Notes: generated by a model from the sequence alone, not told the origin. Positions 12,105-23,265 are shown, numbered from the stretch's first letter. The stretch: 64,000 bases of DNA from Romanomermis culicivorax (GCA_963922205.1 CAWUHX010000351.1:186001-250000), one strand, 5' to 3'. Numbers and translations are program-made.

Positions 12105-12760
12105 TCAGTATAAGATGAGACATGGCATTCGACTTCATTTTTGACACTTAAAAATAGCATAAGAAGTGTAAAGTAAGATATCAGAAAGTTATTTTTCATA
12201 CTTAATGAACATTTGAATAATATTTCTAAACATTTATAGAGACTGTAAAATGCCAGAAAATGTAAAATTTTGACTTATATGCCGAACGAATCCTGTCATC
12301 ACAATACCCAGCATGTAAATCCGCTCAAAATACCATGTCATTTTCAGATATTATCAATTTCCAACTTATCATATGTCAATGGAGCAGTTAAGCGTCATTT
12401 ATACTAGCCTTTATCCACGGAACGGATCGCCAACATCTTGAAACATTCAGCCCGGAAATCCACTTTTGATCGGAAAGGATAACTGCAATTTTCTAGAAAA
12501 TGACCGACGGTAACCTCCAACTGAACGGAACGAAAATTTTCCTTTTGTTCGGTAACGTTGTGTCGATTGCATTCCGTTCCGTTCCATCGGAAAAGGCAAG
12601 TATAAATGATCCTTTAGTCAAATCCCTCAGAAATCGTATCTTAATGATGTCACACAGATTAGCGTGTGGAAAAATATAATGGACCCGGACCCGAAATGAG
12701 ACCCGAAATTACCGACTATTTTGCTGGACCCGGACCCGATATTTTCAAAATATGCTACCA
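12105..12760 (+). repeat. Dispersed repeat, copy 1 (paralogue at 48190-48600)
   Basis: Matches 48190-48600 in the same orientation along most of its length: 'tttttgacactt', 'aaaatgtaaaa', 'cattttcagatattatcaatttcca', 'caatggagcagt', then 'ctcagaaatc' and 'tgtcacacaga'. Copy 1 contains a MITE (12391-12613) that copy 2 lacks. The 3' part carries GGACCCGGACCCGA-type repeats that also occur near 23030, 46750 and 48600. Confidence 0.7.
12391..12613. mobile_element. PIF/Harbinger-like MITE, copy A
   Basis: TIR AGCGTCATTTATACTAGCC at the left and its complement (GGCAAGTATAAATGATCCT) at the right, with TTA duplicated on both sides (12388-12390 and 12614-12616). The paralogous repeat at 48.48 kb shows the site without the insert. 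Same family as the copies at 27178, 27326, 47776, 62486 and 63416. Confidence 0.8.
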
Positions 12761-14495
12761 CCTGTAACGTAGACAGGCTTTCATTATGAGAAATATGCGG
12801 TATGCATTTATAAACCATTAAACTTGTTTAAAACTCGCGATTTTTGACCAATCAGATGACGCGTGTACCATAAGAAATGACAAATTTCATTCATGAAAAA
12901 TTGGAAAACATCCGGTTGCAAAAGGTGCTGATCAAAATATTTAAATTGCCTTTTATTGCCCGTATTTGCAGAGGAAGTATTACATAAATTACGGATTCCA
13001 TCATCTAAACAGGGTTTTTTCATTTTTTCTCCACAGGACAATTGGCTCCTACTGTCAAAATTTTACAGGCCAATCCGAATTTCAATAAGCCAAAACTAAA
13101 AAGTTTGTAGACGAATGTGGGAGTATAACAACAATGTCTTTTTTCAGCAAATTTATCGAAAAACACTTTTCAAAATCACAGTAGAAGCCAACATAAAAAA
13201 TCAATCATTTTGAACACATTCTCAATCAAACACAGAATAATGAGGCTCACATATTAGAGGCTCACATATATTAACCATTATTCAAATCAATCATTATTGT
13301 TATTTTTGCAAGAGTGAGGTTGCAATGTGCAACTTGGGGAAAACATTTGGTTGCACAGATAAATTTTTAGCTGCTCACTCTAGAATTGATAAATCCGCTT
13401 AGTTTTATCAGAAAAATGATTAAAAGTTACTTCCCTTGTATTTCTTTCACTTCGTACCAGTTCCAGACTTCTAAAACTGAATTTCCTGAGTTTTGGAGGG
13501 AAAATCAAAAGGCTAGCTAAAGTAATTTGTTCGGCATTTAGCGCCGAAAAATTTTGATTTTGAGGCCTCTAAAACGTCGGGAAATTAATTTTTTTCACCA
13601 CATTCTTTCACCACAACTACCGATGATGACCGTGATGTTTTCATCATTTGGTTAGCGAAAGCGTTCAAACATTTTTCTAACATTTTCGATCTAATATATC
13701 TAGAGCCAGTTATTTACCATTCATAATTATTTAAGATTGTTTTCAAACGTATGAAGCATAAAAAGGCGCGATAGGTATTTCACTTCGGACTTGGATATCG
13801 GTAATTAATGCTGGCTTTTTAATATCTATTTCCTGCGTGAAAGGTCTAATTTTTCAGTGAATTCGATGTGTTTTCAGTCGGGAAAACTAAGATTCAAAAA
13901 TTAGGCAAGCAACAAAGAATTTGGATGGCTTCCTCAGACAGAAAATCCACTGCCATTTTCCCATGCTGATGATACCTTGATCATTTTCCAAATGCAAAAA
14001 GTTATGTTCACGAAAGCCGAAAATTCTAATGAACCACAAAACGATTTATGTGAAAATAATCTAGAAAAAAACTGGGTTTTCGTCAAATACATGAAAAAAC
14101 AACACAAGGTCAAACATTCATACATAACCTGCTGATGTTTAAAAACTATAAGCATAAGCTGGGCCGACATTGTCAGCCACACTACAGAAATCATCATAGA
14201 TAATTTGAAATCCGGCGCGAAGCGCTGGACAATTTTCAACATTTTTTAAAATGCATATAAATGCATCTCCGGACAGGAAACTCACCTAATCAAAAGGGTC
14301 ATTAGACTCTAATTTTTACGAGCCAATTTGGCTTGTGCCGCTAAATTTTTAGAAGCCAATCAGAACTTTTAGGAGCCATGGCTCCTAATTGGCCGTAAAA
14401 AGCTCTGCCTCCAAAGCAGCATACGGTTCATCTGGCCCAACTATAATCGCCTACTTACATATATTTGATATACCTTCTTCTGAATGTACTGAAGA
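12761..14495. other. Intergenic DNA, no gene recognised
   Basis: AT-rich, with short ORFs only. Bases 13030-13095 and 14310-14400 carry the 'ccaatttggctt / gagccatggctcc' short inverted motif also seen near 440 and 1315, probably fragments of one dispersed repeat. Confidence 0.35.
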
Positions 14496-14496
14496 G

Positions 14497-14790
14497 GACG
14501 GTTAGGACAGTTTGGACAACATTGGATGGTTTGGTCGGTTAGGACAGTTTAGACAACATGGGACGGTTTGGTCGGTTAGGACAGTTTAGGCAACATGTTA
14601 CGGTTTGGTCGGTTAGGACAGTTTAGACAACATGGGACGGTTTGGTCGGTTAGGACAGTTTAAACAGCATGGGACGGTTTGGTCGGTTAGGGCAGTTTAG
14701 GCAACATGGGACGGTTTGGTCAGTTAGGACAGTTTTGGCAACTGGGACGGTTTGGCCGGTTTGAACTAACCGTCCTAACCGTCCCGTCTA
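14497..14790 (+). repeat. Left subterminal tandem array, 37-bp period
   Basis: About seven copies of a 37-bp unit (for example GTCGGTTAGGACAGTTTAG starting at 14534, 14571, 14608, 14645 and 14682). The array ends with an inverted pair at 14757-14790, where CGGTTTGAA is followed by TTAACCGTCC-type sequence. Such subterminal repeats commonly bind transposase. Confidence 0.8.
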
Positions 14791-15120
14791 AAAATAATGA
14801 GGGATGTGATAAATTTCTTTCATTTGGACGGTTAGGATTTTATGTTTTTGCATATCACAAACTTACCTATTCATTTTCTCTACTCATTTTTTTGATTGTT
14901 TGTGTTATCCCATTGACTGAACTTTTATTTTACACTCCATTTTTCCATAATTCTATGTTTTTGACTCTTGTCTTTCAAATTCTTCACTTCATTTTATACT
15001 CCTGTTTTCTTGTCTCATTCCATCATAATCTATCATCTCCATCATTCACACCTTTCATACTGCTGAAATAACATTTTAATATTTTGTCAAACTTATAACA
15101 CTGCAAAAAAATTAAAAATA

Positions 15121-16025
15121 TTATAATGTTTCACTGAAGGATAGCATGGCTGTCAAGGATGTCCAAATTGATCCTGCATCATCCTTGTGATTCTGCCGAA
15201 ATGAAAATTCGTCTATGTGAGCTGCTAATCTTTCCATACTTTTGAGACCGTGCATGGCAGAGATCCGTTGTTTAAGTAGCCCCCATAAGCCTTCAATGGT
15301 GTTGGTATGCGTGCCATCCCACGTGATGAATTCCTTGTTGTGCAATACCACTTTATGATTATATCCTAACTCGTGCAAATTATTATATGTCGCAAGTCCA
15401 TCGTGATAAATCGTAACATTTTTAGGAATATGCTTCTCAATTTTCGGCATCAGAATTTCGCGGGAGTTAGTAGGTATGAGATAAAGTACACATTTTCGAT
15501 TGTTCTGTTGCACAATACCAAAAACCAGTGCTGTTTGTTTGCTTGTACCTCTTCCATTCTTGGCTTTTTTGCCAAAAAATGATTCGTCTATCTCAACTTC
15601 ATGATTATTTTGTGCAAGAAACACGTCTTCATCAAAAACTAAAGGTTTCTTGATCATCATCTGTGACAGCATATCGCGAAACTTTTCATACCATTCTAAG
15701 ATGGTTGAATAGCCTATGTCCGATCCAACCATACGTTTTGCCAAGTAAGCAGGAATATCATTAGAAAAAAATATAGCATTATCAGTCCATTTCCCAAGCT
15801 CAAAGTGGCGCACACAAGAAGTGAAGAGTGTCTTATTGTGGTCTGCGTTTTACAGCCATTACAATTCCAAACATAACCGTCTGTTGTTTGACTTTTGACT
15901 ACTTGTTTCATCTGCTGATGGCATTTCTCACAAAGCATCTGTCTCTTCAACAGATTATGATGCCGTAAAAATTCAATTGTTGAATCATTTTTCTTTGCTA
16001 TTTCACAAATTTTTGACACATTCAT
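15121..16025 (-). pseudogene. Merlin/ISXO2-type (IS1595-like) DDE transposase, one frameshift
   Basis: Reading from 16025 downward: an N-terminal zinc ribbon with CEKC...CNGC (Cys 32, 35, 55, 58), then a one-base frameshift at about 15825, then an ISXO2-like DDE domain. In the second ORF (15813-15121) the catalytic residues are Asp76 in EIDESFFGKK (15586-15588), Asp138 in IYHDGLATY (about 15402) and Glu174 in NTIEGLWGLLKQR (about 15294), the N-x-x-E-G-x-W signature of this family. Length is near 300 residues in total, as expected for Merlin. The only visible defect is the single indel, so the copy may be young or the break could be a sequencing error. It would excise and insert the surrounding element. 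Confidence 0.85.
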
Positions 16026-16298
16026 CCTGAACTAGACTTAATAATAAAAATTTCATGTTGATCACAGAAAAAAGATAAGTTTCAAACAATAAAATTAATG
16101 GCATGATGAAAAACTCACTAATATTATGAAACTTTATTCAATGGAAACATGTATATATGTAAAAGGTAGGAACCATCAAAAGCAAACTAAAAAATCAACT
16201 CAAAACTCAAAAACTCAGAAACCAAAACTCAAAACTCGCAACTCAAAAAATATGAAGGAACATTGAAACAACCTTTCCAATATGACTTGGTCAACTTA

Positions 16299-18637
16299 TT
16301 ATGAAGCAGTACTGGTACCAGCAACTGCTGTTTCATCATTTTCTTGTTCTTGATCTCGATTTTCATCAATTTCTTTCATGATTGCCTTGTAATAAGAAGG
16401 CCAATCCATATCTGTAATTCCACTATACGGTGGGTTTTGACTGATATCTTTTCCATACTGCATTTCATATGTACAACGAGCAACTTTGATTTCCATGAAC
16501 AGTGCTGATAAAATTTTTTCTGATGGAGCTTTTATGAAACAATGGGTAGCATTTCCGTGGAAACGAATTTTTTTATAGTAACCCATGAATCCATTTTCAT
16601 TTTCTTCAAATTTGCCAAGTGAATGCAAGGAAGTTGCACATTGGACAGATCGTAATTTCCGATTTTTTCGAAGGAGCATGCGAGCCGTCACAAATTGCCC
16701 AGGAGACTGAGCAATTGTCTCACGTAAATCTGGCTCATTTGCTTCGTATATGGCAGTTGAGAAAGCTGCTGCATTGATTGTTGATGGCACATCTGTATTA
16801 AGAAACAGAGAAGCTCGGTAGGAATTCGTTTGTTTTCTAATTATTGTAACCAATTCGCAAGCATGTAGAAATGTTGTCTTTCCAATTTCAATGGGTATGT
16901 TTCCATCATGGATCCTGATGAAATGAAAAAGCATGTAAAAAACAATTCACAATTATAGTTAGAAGCTAAAAAACATCCCACCCATTTTTCTCCAGAACTC
17001 ATTTAAGCTCATCAATCTTGATGAAACTTTTTCAGTAGTACTGCAAAAGAACGGAAATTGTTGATAAAAACTCCAATTTAAAATTATGCATGAGGAAGCA
17101 CAGTGAAATTATGATTGACATGTGCACCCAAAAAATATAGTATTTTTTGACCAATTTGTATTCAATATGCAGGGACTGTAAATGTAACCCAGCTTTTCTA
17201 GAGCCTGTTACATGTTTTTAAACTGCCTTATTCTTAGTTCTGTTGAAAACTGCCTTTTTATCCTCTGATCCATTATTCAAAAGTCCCCAGCCAACAGAAT
17301 GAATTACTAATTCTCTCATATCTCATTATTTGCAATAGTATTACATTCTTACCCCAATGTGTGCAAAATTGAGTATTTGCAAATATGGTTGAGAATGGCC
17401 AGTCTCAAACTGTTGTCAATGTCTTTGCTTGTTGTCAAGTCCTGTGGAATATTGACGTTTTTGCCACTATTGTGCAGTAAAACGCCTTCAGCTTCACGAA
17501 AAATAGATTCTTCTTGTTCTTTTTCAATTAAACGCAATGCTTGAAGTTCTTCCAAAGCATCAGCATCCAATGTGTATGACTTCTGTACGGCACCATGATG
17601 CTGATCAAAAACATAAGATAAGCACTTTAATGGCCATTCATTGCCACATGCCGAAACTACGTCAGTGAACTGTTCTTTTTTAGAATCCAAATTAGGCGCG
17701 ACAGAAATCTGCAGGAATCTGTCAGCCAAACCATCACTGATGGAACAAATCTTCTGGAATAAATTGCAAAACGGTTCGGGCTGGGTTGACCCGGCGATGG
17801 AAAAAAATATATCCGAAACATCCGTGGTATCTTTGGAACCAAAGGCTTTTGATATACCAGCACCCAAATAAAAACTGTTCAAAATGGCTCTGAAACCTTT
17901 CCATTCTTTATCGTTTCCACCGCCAACAGCTTGAGCTAGTATGGCTCCAAATTCATCTGAAGCCCATAATAAAGAGCCATTGGTTTCAGTTAGGGCTCTC
18001 ATCAATCCAGCTTTCGTAAAATCTTGATACATTATTTTGCCGATTTTCTTTTGTTTCTGCAAAGTTGATAATGGATCCAATAAATATTTCGAAAATGCTT
18101 GGGATTTACCACCTCCACTTCGGCAAATCGAAATTAAAAATAATGTCGGCTTCATTGAGTATTCTGAATCGGCGATCTTGAAAATACAGTAAAGATCAGA
18201 AAGTGCATATACATTACTACGGTCTTTTTTCAAAGTGATCCTTGGAAAGAATGAAACGAGAAGAGAAAAAAGAAAGAAAGATAATAAAACAATGGACTTA
18301 AGTGACAAAAACAGAAAAGGAACTCGTAATATCATGCTACCTACTCTAATATTTAGTTTCGTGTCTGGTGCTGTCATGATAGATATAGCTGGTAAGAGGT
18401 TCGAGAAAATCAATTCCGGCTTCGTATTGTGACGAATAGAATCACGTATCAATAAATCGTTAATCTGGAAAAGGCCATTGATAGAAATACTGTATAATGT
18501 TCCTGTCTTCTCATTGGTATTGCAATATTTTTTTCTAAATTTCCTTCCTTTTCTTTCTTTTCTTCCTTTGTTTGTTTGTTTGATTGTTTGTTTGTTTGTT
18601 TGTATCTTTCTTTCTTTCTTTTTTCTTTTCTTTCTTT

Positions 18638-18701
<64 letters not shown>

Positions 18702-18812
18702 TACCTCAGAACATTCAAATAACTTTTCAAAATCGATTTTTTCAACGTAAGCCTGAATAAAAGCAGCAGTGCATTCTTGTTCAAGAATTTGCTTGTCTTT
18801 TGCTTTAGCCAT
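16299..18812 (-). CDS. DUF3987-like P-loop ATPase/primase-helicase-type protein, spliced
   Basis: ATG at 18812. Likely exons: 18812-18705, 18464 to about 18337, about 18216 to 17353, and 16914-16299, all with GT/AG ends; intron 1 contains the (AAAG)n microsatellite, so the Lys/Glu-rich run in the conceptual translation is not real protein. Motifs: Walker A CRSGGGKSQ (18100-18126), Walker B-like LLWASDEFGA (17938-17968), and GLADRF (17713-17735), a probable arginine-finger motif. After intron 3 comes IHDGNIPIEIGKTTF and an acidic tail (ENRDQEQENDE). These fit the DUF3987 family, best known from phages and bacterial mobile elements as a helicase-like partner of primases. It lies 274 bp upstream of the Merlin transposase on the same strand and inside the same terminal repeats, so it is probably an accessory gene of the transposon. 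The intron 2 boundaries are the weakest. Function in this host is unknown. Confidence 0.65.
18541..18702. repeat. (TTTG)n/(TTTC)n microsatellites
   Basis: Runs of TTTG and then TTTC (AAAG on the minus strand) fall in intron 1 of the DUF3987-like gene, directly after its GTAAAG donor. They keep the minus-strand frame open by chance. Confidence 0.9.
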
Positions 18813-19285
18813 AGTAGTGTTACAATAATCAAGGACTACAATTCCCAGCTTAACTTCACATGTACGGAAAATTATACTGAAAATTTTTTTCTGAACTTTC
18901 TTATGGTCATTGCTGAAATTTGATACAGCGCAGCTGTGCTGTCCAGCCCTGGGGGGACAGCAAAGCTATGCACGTTGTATGCCTCGTTTTGAACAAAAAA
19001 GTGTATGAGGAACTTTCCTTGTTGTCTTTTTTCGATATACTTACTAACTATCTTAGAGGTCTACAGCTGTTGTGGTTTTTAACTACACGAACATGGTAAG
19101 GTTTCCAACTTTCTTCGCTTCACGGTTGTCTTCCTTAAGAAATACAATTGGTTTTCCATCAGAAAATGTATGTAGCAGATCATGAATTATTATTATTTTT
19201 TATAATTTGTTTTTCCGCAAATTTGCCACTATGACGATTATTATATATACAAAAGCAACTAGGCGATGAACAAACTGTACAAAAT
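18813..19285. other. Upstream region of the DUF3987-like gene
   Basis: Non-coding on both strands as far as I can see. It would hold the promoter of the minus-strand transposon genes. No clear element is visible. Confidence 0.35.
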
Positions 19286-19511
19286 GACAAAATTTCAGTT
19301 TTAACCGTCCTAACCGTCCAAAAAAACCAAAATTCAGTTTTAACCGTCCTAACCGTCCAACAAAACAGAATTTCAGTTTTAACCGTCCTAACCATCCAAC
19401 AAAACCAAAATTTCAGTTTTAACCGTCCTAACCATCCAACAAAACAGAATTTTAGTTTAACCGTCCTAACCGTCCAAAGCAGGTAATTTTGTTTAACCGT
19501 CCTAACCGTCC
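19286..19511 (-). repeat. Right subterminal tandem array of the Merlin-type element
   Basis: Six copies, spaced about 39-40 bp, of TTTTAACCGTCCTAACC (reverse complement of the left-end core). Unit length and spacer differ from the left array (37 bp), so the two ends expanded independently around a shared core. Confidence 0.8.
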
Positions 19512-19868
19512 AGGTTGAAAAATGTGTAGTGTCTCTGCTCTTTTTTTTTCTTGGCCAAGTAGGCGATTAGAGTTGGCCCGTTCATCTGATTGCTTTGACG
19601 TGTAGACACGAAGCCTTAGTTTCCCAATACGAATTTGGTCGCCAATATGCATTGGTTGAGGTAAATGCAAAAAAATTGCGTACCGCCAAATGCATGTCAC
19701 GAACCTCGGCCAGATTCAGTCAATTATGAAAGCCTTTTGTGTAATTTTTTGTTCTTGGTCCAGTGTTATCTCAATGACTTCACATGGAAATGAGGAATTC
19801 GCCTTGGATCTACGTTCACTGAGAATAATCCGTCCTTGGTCTACTCGAGAAGTGCATTGAATAGTTTC

Positions 19869-20852
19869 CAAATTTTGAACTCAAAGCGATATTTGCATCA
19901 CCACAATCCGTAATTGTACACGTTAAGAATGAGAAACGTACGTCTAGATTGACTTTTCTCGTGTGATCACTTTGATAAGTTAATTACTCGTTTTACTCTT
20001 TAGAATGTATTTACGTGTTCTTTTGGATGGTTTTATTACACATATTTACTCATTAACGACTTGTCTTTCATCAAACTCTCTGTAGTGTTACCTCTTTTTA
20101 ACCATTTTGGCTCTGTTCCATGAAAGCGTCGAAGAATATATTTTTCACCACAGAGACTACACACCGTCATATGTGTTTTCATCTTTTGTCTTCGGAAAAC
20201 ACTTATGAAAATAGAAGAACCTTTTTTCGCGTTTTTTGCTGTCTTGTAGCGAATGTGCACTAGGTAGAAGGGATGGGCCGGATATCGATTGGGTAGCAGA
20301 TCCGCTACCTACTGCACATCCGCTACCTAGTGCACATCCGCTACCTAGTGCACGACCGCTACCTAGTGCACATCCGCTACCATAGTCAGATCCGCTACTA
20401 GACAGCAAGAAATGTGAAAAAGGTTTTGCTATTGTTTTCATGAGGGTTTTCTGAAGACAAAAGAATAAGAAAAAAAGAAGATGGAATACGGTAGGCGTTC
20501 TGCGTGGTAAAAAATATTTTGTTTGCCACTTCTATGGAACCGCAAGGATGGTTAAAAAACTTAACACTACAGAGAGTCTACCTAAAGATAAGTCACTAAT
20601 GAGTAAAGATACGTAATAAAATCATAAAAATGTCCACGCAACCACATTCTAATGCGTGAAAAATTCTTATTTACATAACTAAGTGACCACACAAGCACCT
20701 CGAGTGACAGAACAATCGGCCTAGACGGACGTTTTCCATTCTTTACCTGTACCAATCATGGTGATGAAAATATCGTTTTCGTTTTGTTTTTTAATTTTTT
20801 CAAATACTTTTTTTAATTATTTTGAAATATTTTATCATTTTGAGTTCAAAAT
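19869..20852. mobile_element. Foldback element with minisatellite loop
   Basis: The arms 19869-20260 and 20410-20852 are inverted copies: AAATTTTGAACTCA pairs with TGAGTTCAAAATTT; 'tactcattaa' and 'aactctctgtagtgtta' in the left arm pair with 'taacactacagagagt' and 'taatgagta' in the right. The loop is the minisatellite at 20283-20398. No transposase is present. ORFs across it are repeat translations. Confidence 0.75.
20283..20398. repeat. Minisatellite, about 18-bp unit
   Basis: About six copies of CCGCTACCTAGTGCACAT with small changes, at the tip of the hairpin above. The leading 'gattgggtagcagatc' also occurs at 11547. Confidence 0.85.
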
Positions 20853-20927
20853 TTAAAAAAAACTATTGTTGAATATACTTGCCGAGTACACCAAGGACTG
20901 ATTATTTTTAGCAAACGTGGATCCATG

Positions 20928-21357
20928 GCATACATGTAACAGAGCCCCGAGGTCTGGGGGGGTTTTTGGGGCCGGGGGTCAGTAATTCCCAAAATTTTGG
21001 GGGGAAGGGGTCTCTCAAGGAAAAAAAATTCGATTTTTCCACAAAAAAAGTCCGGAAAATAGTTCAAAAAATAGTGTTTTTTCTCTGAAAAGACCAGAAA
21101 AGTGTATCCATGACGCGAAGCGGCAAGAAAATTCGTATTTTTTAACTCTTTTCCTTAAAAAATTGACATTTTTAATCAAAAAATTGACATTTTTCAGTAT
21201 TTTTCCGACCAAAAGTATGGGGGTCCCTCGGGCTACCATATGGCTAGCCATTGGATTGGAAAATCCTGGTGGGGCGGTGGCCAAATGGCTAGCCATATGG
21301 TCGACGATTTCTGGGGGGGGGGGTTCCCATAGCGCTCCCCCAATTACATGTATATAG
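20928..21357. mobile_element. MITE with ATACATGTAA ends, second copy
   Basis: Starts 'catacatgtaacagag' and ends 'ccccaattacatgtata'. Opposite orientation to the copy in the DMAC2L intron. The interior has G-runs and the 'atggctagccatatgg' palindrome. Confidence 0.6.
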
Positions 21358-22180
21358 CAATTATCCCATTTCTATCGAAAATTATTGGGATAACCCTGGG
21401 TTCAGAACAATAAACCGCTGCATACCGGGGTTCGTGGCACGCATTTGGCTAGCCCAAAAAAATTCCGCACTTTGCGGAAAAAACCCAGCTTAACGAATAT
21501 TATTTTTTCGATTGCATCACCATTTATTTCTGGTAGTTCTATAAACGTGAACTTTAATAGTTTTGTCTGTAAAAAACAGGTTACAACGTAAGTCTTGACT
21601 ACAGAAGTAATTTTTCTTTTTGAATGAAATAATAGTCCAAAGCAGGCTTTTAAATGCGCAGTGCACTATTCTTTTGGCTGTGAAGAAAAATTTCTCAAAA
21701 TTTTCTTTCTGCACACTACATAAATTTTTAATCGTAAAGCTGTCAACGTTTTCGGTGTTCTTTTACTGAAAAAATCGATGAAAATATGCATTTCCCGGCT
21801 TTTTAGCAGATCATCCAAAATTTTCCAGTCACAGTTCCTACCGTTAGCTAAACTTCTCTAAGTGTGGCATTACGGAATATAAATAGTACTTGAGCAATGA
21901 TTTGCCTAAACTTCATCAAAAGTCAAAACAGCTGTTTTCAAATTACCTAAGTAGTGTCCAAGAGGTTAGAGCCGAAGCGAATTCAGATTTGAGCCACAGT
22001 CATTCACTATGCAAAAGTGATGAAGAGAATGAAGACACCGACGACGTTGTCATCTGTTTAAGCGGCAATTTTTTATTTTTCACCACAATTTAGTGATATG
22101 TTTAATTTTTTTCTCGAACTTCTTTCAAAAATTTCTCCCATTAGCATGCGGGCTAATGCCCAAAAATTTCTATTAGCACG
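21358..22180. other. Intergenic DNA, no gene recognised
   Basis: No ORF here shows a motif. A small GCTAATGCC/TTAGCACGG palindrome set lies near 22145-22205. Confidence 0.3.
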
Positions 22181-22189
22181 GCTTTGGTT

Positions 22190-23045
22190 TCATTAGCACC
22201 GTGCTAAAAAACCCTGAACTAAGACTTCAAGCCACATTTTTGTTCCGCATTTATTAATAGACGAGTCCTGTTTTCTCAGAATTTTGTTGGTTGGGGATTT
22301 GTTCTGATTCAAAAAAAATATTTGAATGACAATGCAGTGTGTGCCAATCGCTACGACTCCCAAAACGGTAGAATAATCGGATTGAAATGTCAACATAATA
22401 TGTTGATTGAGCATTAGTGCCTACAAAAATAATGAAAAAAATTCTGCTGCATCCTATGGGAAGGTGTCCGGAACGAGGTCCAAATGGCTTGTTCGGCCTT
22501 TCCACCTCTTTTTGAACTCTTTAAAAAGGGTAAAATCATACATGCACATAGGGGGGTCACGGGGGGAACTCTTCTACCTGAGACCCTGCACACCCCTCAA
22601 TGGCCCGAGAAAAATCGTCAAACACCCCTACCTGAACTTTTTGAATGCAGTTTTTTGATGATTTTTGTGCATATTTTATTTGAAAAACTTGCTTGCGGTT
22701 CTTTTTTTGCTCACCCACTTCGCCTCCTACCCCGATGAAAAGTTCGAGAATCCTCCCCCTGAAAAATTCTTGCCTTGCATGTCTGGGTAAAACGTTTAAG
22801 TACACAACTAAAGCAATTTCAAATGCAATGTTTTAAATCTAAGTCGGTCTCACAATGATCTAAGAAATAAAGTGTTGATTGGTTACTTTTCATATTTCAA
22901 TAGTTACTGATGTGTTATCACATTAACATGGGTATTTGTTTTCAGCTGAATGACTATGTTATACATCAGACCTGAATCAGAATTGTAACTATTTATCCGG
23001 GTGCGGGTTCAAGAAAATGGTTGGGTAATTTCGAGTCCCATTTCG
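22190..23045 (-). repeat. Dispersed long repeat, copy 1 (inverted copy at 46690-47590)
   Basis: Reverse-complement similarity to 46690-47590 along its length: 'cagtgtgtgccaatc' pairs with 'gattggcacacactg', 'attctgctgcatcctat' with 'ataggatgctgcagaat', and 'cagctgaatgactatgtt' with 'aacatagtcattcagctg'. Copy 1 is split by the MITE at 22535-22790. No protein motif is seen. Confidence 0.7.
22535..22790. mobile_element. Short repeat with CATACATGCACATAGGGG end, copy 1
   Basis: Begins 'catacatgcacatagg' and ends 'ttcttgccttgcatgtctg'. Closely similar to 23407-23668 and 25826-26066 (shared 'atcgtcaaacaccc', 'tttttgctcaccca'). The ends are inverted GCATGT-type sequences. Non-autonomous and non-coding. 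Confidence 0.65.
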
Positions 23046-23053
23046 GATCCGGG

Positions 23054-23265
23054 CATACCTGTAAGACCTCCGACCAGTTGGGGGGGGGGGGGGTAGGAAA
23101 AGGTCGAAATTTTTCCCAAAAAAGGCCAAAAAACATACACTTTTTGGCAAATTTTTTTAATTTTTTCCCAACTGGGGGGGGGGGTTAGGGGGGGAAATGA
23201 TTTTGGGTACTGGGTTGGCCAAGTTGGGGGGGTCCCCCCCAAGTACAGGTATGGATCCGGGTACC
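23054..23265. repeat. G-run MITE-like repeat with CATACCTGTA ends
   Basis: Starts 'catacctgtaagacctc' and ends 'caagtacaggtatgg', so the termini are inverted. The interior carries two oppositely placed 'aactgggggg' type blocks. Similar sequence at 240-420. Confidence 0.55.

Larger units (their letters stand above)
14496..19511 (-). mobile_element. Composite Merlin-type transposon carrying a DUF3987-like ATPase
   Basis: Both ends begin with the same inverted sequence, GGACGGTTAGGAC(A/G)GTT, expanded into subterminal tandem arrays (left 14497-14790, right 19290-19511). Between them are two genes on the minus strand: a DUF3987-like P-loop ATPase (16299-18812) followed by a Merlin/ISXO2-type transposase (15121-16025). 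Merlin elements are the eukaryotic relatives of IS1016/IS1595 and usually make an 8-9-bp duplication; the flanks here (ACTGAAGA left, AGGTTGAA right) do not give a clean one. The second gene is not part of any Merlin element I know of. The transposase copy has a frameshift, so this copy looks non-autonomous today. Confidence 0.65.

Noticed and set aside
14706-15071. ORF of 121 residues with GRFGQLGQF repeats
   Set aside because: Its first part is translation of the 37-bp subterminal array of the Merlin-type element; the rest is AT-rich hydrophobic filler.
18478-18750. Phe/Leu/Ser-rich ORF on the plus strand
   Set aside because: Translation of the (TTTC)n/(TTTG)n microsatellite.
20157-20441. 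Gly/Ser/Ala-rich ORF with GSGCALGSGRALGSG-type repeats
   Set aside because: Translation of the 18-bp minisatellite in the foldback loop.
22407-22738. Plus-strand ORFs spanning 22407-22738
   Set aside because: They cross the boundary between a dispersed repeat and an inserted MITE-like repeat; no protein features.
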